This document shows, in pieces, positions 53,248 to 57,152 of a stretch of DNA of 57,152 bases. The notes beneath the pieces are model-generated. The model saw only the letters and a list, made by a program, of their open reading frames with translations, made no database searches and was not told where the DNA came from. The stretch's first letter is position 1; every line of letters starts with the position of its first letter. The stretch is taken from positions 1-57,152 of the forward strand of contig NZ_CALXSK010000021.1 in NCBI RefSeq assembly GCF_944391105.1, in the 5' to 3' direction. The translations under genes and the position numbers were made by a program. The DNA comes from an uncultured Victivallis sp. (lineage in GTDB: Bacteria > Verrucomicrobiota > Lentisphaeria > Victivallales > Victivallaceae).

Positions 53248-54060
53248 ATGAAACGGAAAATCATTGAGATCGATACGGAAAAATGCAACGGCTGCGGGAA
53301 ATGCATTCCGAACTGTCCGGAGGGGGCGCTGCAATTGATCGACGGCAAGGCGCGACTCGTGAGCGACCTCTTCTGCGACGGGCTGGGAGCGTGCATCGGG
53401 GAGTGCCCGCTGGGGGCCATCCGGGTTGTGGAACGGGAAGCCGAGCCGTATGACGAGCGCCGTGTCATGGAAGGAATCATCCGGCAGGGAGAAGGCACGA
53501 TCAGAGCCCATCTGGAGCATCTGAGGAGCCACGGTGAGTTCAAACTGCTTGAGATCGCGATCGACTGCCTCAAGGAGCGCGGCATCCCTGTTCCGCAACC
53601 GGCGGCTCCGGCAGGGCACGGCCATGGAGGCTGTCCGGGGATGCTTGCGAAGAAACTCGCGGCCAGACCGGCGGGGAAGCCGGAAGGAGGCGTCTCTGCT
53701 CTGCGGCAGTGGCCGGTTCAGCTGAAACTTCTGAATCCGGCGGCGGAGTATTTCGATGACGCCGATCTGCTCGTTTCTGCCGATTGCGTCGCACATGCGT
53801 ACGGTTCGTTCCACCGGGATCTGCTCGACGGGAAGATTCTGATCATCCTCTGTCCGAAGCTCGACAGCGACATCGATGGATATGTGGAGAAACTTGCGGA
53901 AATCTTCCGGCGGCACAAGATCCGTTCCGTAACGGTTGCGCGCATGGAAGTTCCGTGCTGCGGCGGGACGGTCGAAATCGTGCGCAAGGCGCTGGAAGCC
54001 GCGGGCAGCAATCTCGAAGTGACTGTAAAAACCGTCACCATCGACGGCGAAATCCAATAA
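53248..54060 (+). CDS. 4Fe-4S ferredoxin-type protein, Hcp partner
   Basis: 270 residues. An N-terminal ferredoxin domain has one full cluster motif (CNGCGKCIPNCP) and a second Cys set in CDGLGACIGECP. A His/Gly linker (GHGHGG) leads to a C-terminal alpha/beta domain with conserved Cys (LLVSADCVAHAYG, LIILCPKLD, MEVPCCGGTVEI). Proteins of this type are commonly encoded next to hcp in anaerobes and are thought to supply its electrons. Good GAGGG ribosome site. Co-transcribed with hcp (23-bp gap) from the TetR-controlled promoter. Confidence 0.85.
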   Translation: MKRKIIEIDTEKCNGCGKCIPNCPEGALQLIDGKARLVSDLFCDGLGACIGECPLGAIRVVEREAEPYDERRVMEGIIRQGEGTIRAHLEHLRSHGEFKLLEIAIDCLKERGIPVPQPAAPAGHGHGGCPGMLAKKLAARPAGKPEGGVSALRQWPVQLKLLNPAAEYFDDADLLVSADCVAHAYGSFHRDLLDGKILIILCPKLDSDIDGYVEKLAEIFRRHKIRSVTVARMEVPCCGGTVEIVRKALEAAGSNLEVTVKTVTIDGEIQ

Positions 54061-54083
54061 CCAAAAGTTAAGAGGAGGAGATC

Positions 54084-55628
54084 ATGAGCATGTTCTGTTT
54101 CCAGTGTCAGGAGGCGTTGGGGAACACCGGCTGCACCGCTGCGGGCGCCTGCGGGAAAAAGGCCGAAACCGCAAACCGGATGGATGAGCTGCTCCGGCAG
54201 CTGAAACTGCTGGCGCTGACGCGGAAGCCGGATCGGGAACTCGGCTTGTTCGTCGTGCAGTCACTCTTCATGACGATCACGAATGCGAACTTCGACGAGG
54301 CGCGGATTGCGGCGCAGCTGGAACGGGCGAAAGAACTGACCGGTCCGACTGCGGCGCAGGCGCCGCTCGGCGTGCTCTCCTGCGCAAACGAGGACATCCG
54401 CTCGCTGCGGGAGCTGCTCACGTACGGGCTCAAGGGAATCGCCGCATACGCCGACCACGCCGCAATGCTCGGCAAAGAGGATGACGCGATCTATGAATTC
54501 GTCTTCAAGGCGCTCGCGGCGACCACCCGGGAACTCTCCGCGGAAGAGCTCACCGCTCTCGTGCTCGAGTGCGGCTCCGTCGCGGTGAAAACCATGGCGC
54601 TGCTGGACGAAGCCAACACCACCACTTACGGGAATCCGGAGATCACGCAGGTGAAGACCGGCGTCGGCAAGCGGCCGGGCATCCTCATTTCCGGGCATGA
54701 CCTGCGCGATCTGGCGGAACTGCTCGAACAGAGCGCCGACGCCGGAATCGACATCTACACCCACAGCGAAATGCTCCCGGCCCACGCCTACCCAGAGTTG
54801 AAGAAGTATCCGCACCTCTATGGAAATTACGGCAGCGCCTGGCATCGCCAGAACGTCGAATTCGCCGCGTTCAACGGGCCGATTCTGATGACGACCAACT
54901 GCATCACCCCGGTACAGGCGAGCTACCGCGACCGGATCTTCACCACCGGCATGGCGGGCTATCCGGGCGTGCCGCACATCGCCGACCGGGTACCGGGCAG
55001 GCCGAAAGATTTCTCGGCGATCATCGCCCTCGCGAAACAGTGCCCGCCGCCGGAGCCGCTCGAGGACGGAGTCGTCACTTGCGGATTCGCCCACAATCAG
55101 GTGCTCGCGCTGGCAGACAAGGTGGTTGAAGCGGTGAAATCCGGAGCGATCCGCCGTTTCGTGGTCATGGCCGGATGCGACGGACGGCACAAGACGCGCG
55201 AATATTTCACGCAGGTCGCGGAACAGCTGCCGAAAGACACGGTCATCCTGACCGCGGGCTGTGCGAAGTACCGTTACAACAAGCTTAATCTCGGCGACAT
55301 CGGCGGGATTCCGCGCGTGCTGGACGCGGGACAGTGCAACGACTGCTACAGCCTTGCGGTCATCGCGTTGAAGCTCAAGGAGGCGTTCGGCCTCGACGAC
55401 GTGAACAAACTTCCGCTCTCGTTCGACATCGCCTGGTACGAGCAGAAGGCGGTGGCGGTTCTGCTCGCCTTGCTGGCGCTCGGATTCAAGGGAATCCGGC
55501 TCGGGCCGACGCTCCCGGCATTCCTCTCGCCCGGAGTGACAAAGGTTCTGGTCGAGAACTTCGGGATCAAGCCGGTCACCCTTGCGGACCCGGCCTCCGA
55601 CATCGAAGCGATGATGCAGGGGAACTAG
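54084..55628 (+). CDS. hcp: Hydroxylamine reductase / hybrid-cluster protein Hcp
   Basis: 514 residues. The N-terminal cluster motif is [19 protein letters not shown] (CX2CX8CX5C), the [4Fe-4S] version found in strict anaerobes. Hybrid-cluster ligands are visible in order: His in SGHDLRDL, Glu in HSEML, Cys in TTNCITP, Cys in VMAGCDGR, Cys in LTAGCAKYR and Cys in DAGQCNDC. The protein reduces NO or hydroxylamine and protects against nitrosative stress. AGAGGAGG precedes the ATG. Second gene of the TetR-controlled operon, closed by a strong terminator. Confidence 0.96.
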   Translation: MSMFCFQCQEALGNTGCTAAGACGKKAETANRMDELLRQLKLLALTRKPDRELGLFVVQSLFMTITNANFDEARIAAQLERAKELTGPTAAQAPLGVLSCANEDIRSLRELLTYGLKGIAAYADHAAMLGKEDDAIYEFVFKALAATTRELSAEELTALVLECGSVAVKTMALLDEANTTTYGNPEITQVKTGVGKRPGILISGHDLRDLAELLEQSADAGIDIYTHSEMLPAHAYPELKKYPHLYGNYGSAWHRQNVEFAAFNGPILMTTNCITPVQASYRDRIFTTGMAGYPGVPHIADRVPGRPKDFSAIIALAKQCPPPEPLEDGVVTCGFAHNQVLALADKVVEAVKSGAIRRFVVMAGCDGRHKTREYFTQVAEQLPKDTVILTAGCAKYRYNKLNLGDIGGIPRVLDAGQCNDCYSLAVIALKLKEAFGLDDVNKLPLSFDIAWYEQKAVAVLLALLALGFKGIRLGPTLPAFLSPGVTKVLVENFGIKPVTLADPASDIEAMMQGN

Positions 55629-55648
55629 ACGCCCTGCTCCGTAGGAAT

Positions 55649-55680
55649 GAGCGGAAGCAACGTTCTTCCGCTCTTTTTTT
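55649..55680 (+). terminator. Rho-independent terminator of the hcp operon
   Basis: GAGCGGAAG (55649-55657) pairs perfectly with CTTCCGCTC (55665-55673), 7-nt loop, followed by a T7 run. Confidence 0.9.
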
Positions 55681-55894
55681 CGGCGAGATAAAATCGTTCA
55701 CAATGGCGGTTGAAGAGACGGGTCGCGGCTCGGCAACAGGAGCGTGGCATCAGGAAGAAGACAATATACGATTTGCGACAATGACACTCAAGCCCGGGGG
55801 CATGGTTTCGATTCCGCCCGGCTTCATTGATGCGAATCAGTGCATTCTCTCCGTCCTCCGTTTCTGTTCGACGGGAGAAAAGTCACGGCTGAAC

Positions 55895-57152
55895 TCATTG
55901 GGAAATGTTCCGGTGATCTGTAAGCTGCACAGTCTCCTCCGACCCCGCGGACAACCGGACCGCATACCGGTTGAACATGATTTTAAATCCGACACCGATC
56001 ACCAGAGCACCGGCAGCCAGCATGCCGCCGACGCCGTATCTGCCAACGTAAAATGCCGAAAGAGCCAGAACTCCGCATGCGATCATCGCGAACCCCACTG
56101 CAGCAACCGCCACTCCCGGCAGCATCAGCCGGGGAGCCGGGCAATCCGGCAGCCGTCCTTCCTCGATCAACGCGCGCCGCACCGGTCTCCAGTACCCCAT
56201 CGGCCGGGCGCGCAGATAGAACTCCTTGAGGGTCTCCATATCCTCGGGGCGCGTGCACAATGTCACAATCACCCAGACCAGCGTTCCCAGGACCATGGTC
56301 AGAAGCGCCTGGAGAATCTGCATATTCTGCGCCTGAATTTCACCTGCCTCGACCTGGCTTCTCCAGAACTCGAACATCGGCAGCAGCCAGCCGAGCCCGA
56401 AATAGAGGGAGGGACCGGTCGCAATCGCGACACACCAGCTTTTGAAATTGACCCGATACCACCACCACTGCCCCCAGCTGAACGAGCCGGTCGCCCCGAA
56501 CAGCCCGAGCACGGTGATGGCAATGCCGAGCAGAGAATCGGAACAGTAGACAACCGCGACGGAACCGCCCGCGATCACCAGCATGAACAAGCGTCCGATC
56601 CACACCTCCATCCCCTTCCGGGGTGCGCCGCGCAGCGGACGCCAGACGTCGTTCAACAGAGTCTGGGCGCCGTAACTCAGATGCGTGGAGATCGTCGACA
56701 TCGCGGAGGCGAGCACCGCGGCGATCGCCAGCCCGAGGCAGCCCTGCGGCAAAAACTCCGCAAGCAGCCGGCCATACGCGGTTTCCCGCTCTCCGGGCGA
56801 AAGCTCGTGCAACTCCGGATAACGGGCGAGCAATCCAAGCGTGGGAAGCATCAGCATCAGAAGCATCGCGAACAGAATGATCTCGCTCCAGATTCCGACC
56901 TTGATCGCATCCCGGTCGCTGCGGCAGGAGAAGAGCCGCTGCCCTTCGGAATTCACACTGCCGCCCGCGCCGATGCAGGTGAGCAACATCCAGGCGAAGA
57001 TCGTCATCGGATTCAGCACCGGATTTCCGGAATCCGGCAGGACCGACAGAAGGGTGTCGGCCTCCTGCGGATTTGCGGCAGCAACCGCATCGGCCAGTCC
57101 GGAAGGTCCCCCGAAACAATAAAGCACGGAAACAACCAGCGCAAGATTCGCC
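55895..57152 (-). CDS. SSS-family sodium/solute symporter, 5' end outside the window
   Basis: The C-terminal 418 or so residues of a membrane transporter; the frame stays open to the window edge, so the N-terminal helices and start are missing. SSS-type features are GQRLFSCRSDRDAIKVG after an FAWMLLTC helix, ASAMSTISTHLSYGAQTLLNDVWRP (the conserved TM8 region), and a Trp-rich FSWGQWWWYRVNF. Several more helices follow and a polar C-terminus. It is distinct from the symporter at 14302. It probably imports a sugar or carboxylate; the neighbouring genes beyond the edge would be needed to say more. It converges on the hcp operon. Confidence 0.85.
   Translation of the reverse strand, partial: ANLALVVSVLYCFGGPSGLADAVAAANPQEADTLLSVLPDSGNPVLNPMTIFAWMLLTCIGAGGSVNSEGQRLFSCRSDRDAIKVGIWSEIILFAMLLMLMLPTLGLLARYPELHELSPGERETAYGRLLAEFLPQGCLGLAIAAVLASAMSTISTHLSYGAQTLLNDVWRPLRGAPRKGMEVWIGRLFMLVIAGGSVAVVYCSDSLLGIAITVLGLFGATGSFSWGQWWWYRVNFKSWCVAIATGPSLYFGLGWLLPMFEFWRSQVEAGEIQAQNMQILQALLTMVLGTLVWVIVTLCTRPEDMETLKEFYLRARPMGYWRPVRRALIEEGRLPDCPAPRLMLPGVAVAAVGFAMIACGVLALSAFYVGRYGVGGMLAAGALVIGVGFKIMFNRYAVRLSAGSEETVQLTDHRNISQ

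Noticed and set aside
1..57152. SusC/SusD-type polysaccharide utilisation locus
   Set aside because: No TonB-dependent receptor or SusD-like lipoprotein was found near the CAZymes; the conserved partner is the pseudopilin.
1..57152. CRISPR arrays, tRNA or rRNA genes, transposases
   Set aside because: No regularly spaced repeat, cloverleaf/T-loop consensus or transposase motif was seen on either strand.

Overview
The window looks like chromosomal DNA from a Gram-negative, anaerobic, carbohydrate-degrading bacterium of the Lentisphaerota (Victivallis-like). The evidence is: three pseudopilins with the [18 protein letters not shown]-terminus and a C-terminal H-X9-DG motif (typical of Lentisphaerota, Planctomycetota and Verrucomicrobiota); many secreted glycoside hydrolases and lyases; oxygen-sensitive redox enzymes (hybrid-cluster protein, 8Fe ferredoxin, NuoEF-type flavoprotein complex); and lipid A arabinose-modification genes. 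This assignment is inferred from gene content only. No rRNA, tRNA, CRISPR array or intact mobile element was seen.

Region 1 (1-26.3 kb) is accessory polysaccharide-utilisation DNA. A divergent LacI regulator (49-1044) is followed by three co-directional cassettes with the same order: transcription regulator, H-X9-DG pseudopilin, then secreted enzymes and/or transporter. Cassette A (1321-6628) is LacI, pilin and two paralogous clan GH-A hydrolases. Cassette B (6810-12474) is an AraR-like GntR/LacI chimera, pilin, a GH50-like enzyme and a GH51 arabinofuranosidase. Cassette C (about 12503-26242) is LacI, pilin, a sodium/solute symporter, an alpha/beta-hydrolase, a heparinase II/III-like lyase, an unrecognised secreted protein and a second heparinase II/III-like lyase. 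Three of the last four genes of cassette C carry one lesion each: an in-frame TAG, a missing A, and an extra G in a G8 run. They are decaying, phase-variable or sequencing errors.

Region 2 (26.3-43.5 kb) is mostly housekeeping: a Gfo/Idh/MocA oxidoreductase, an NSS symporter, ferredoxin, a GT39-like membrane glycosyltransferase, miaA, a GntR regulator, a TM_helix-repeat membrane protein, a radical SAM protein, a TerB/DnaJ protein, rarA, a DEAD-box helicase, a KamA-family radical SAM enzyme, and an arnA-arnD pair for L-Ara4N attachment to lipid A.

Region 3 (43.5-47.9 kb) is a tightly coupled operon of NuoE-like, NuoF-like and 2Fe2S/GltD-like flavoprotein genes. It resembles an electron-bifurcating transhydrogenase of the Sporomusa Nfn (Stn) type and ends in two strong tandem hairpins.

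Region 4 (47.9-52.5 kb, minus strand) holds an uncharacterised envelope operon: a zinc-ribbon membrane protein, a lipoprotein with a DnaJ-like cysteine-rich domain, and an 86-aa HX3CX2C protein. Upstream lies about 1.1 kb without an intact gene, containing a probable gene remnant bounded by imperfect direct repeats.

Region 5 (52.5-55.7 kb) is a compact regulon: a TetR regulator, then an Fe-S protein plus Hcp, with near-identical promoters and the same GTTAGT-N8-ACTAAC palindrome in front of both units. The window ends inside a second SSS-family symporter on the minus strand.
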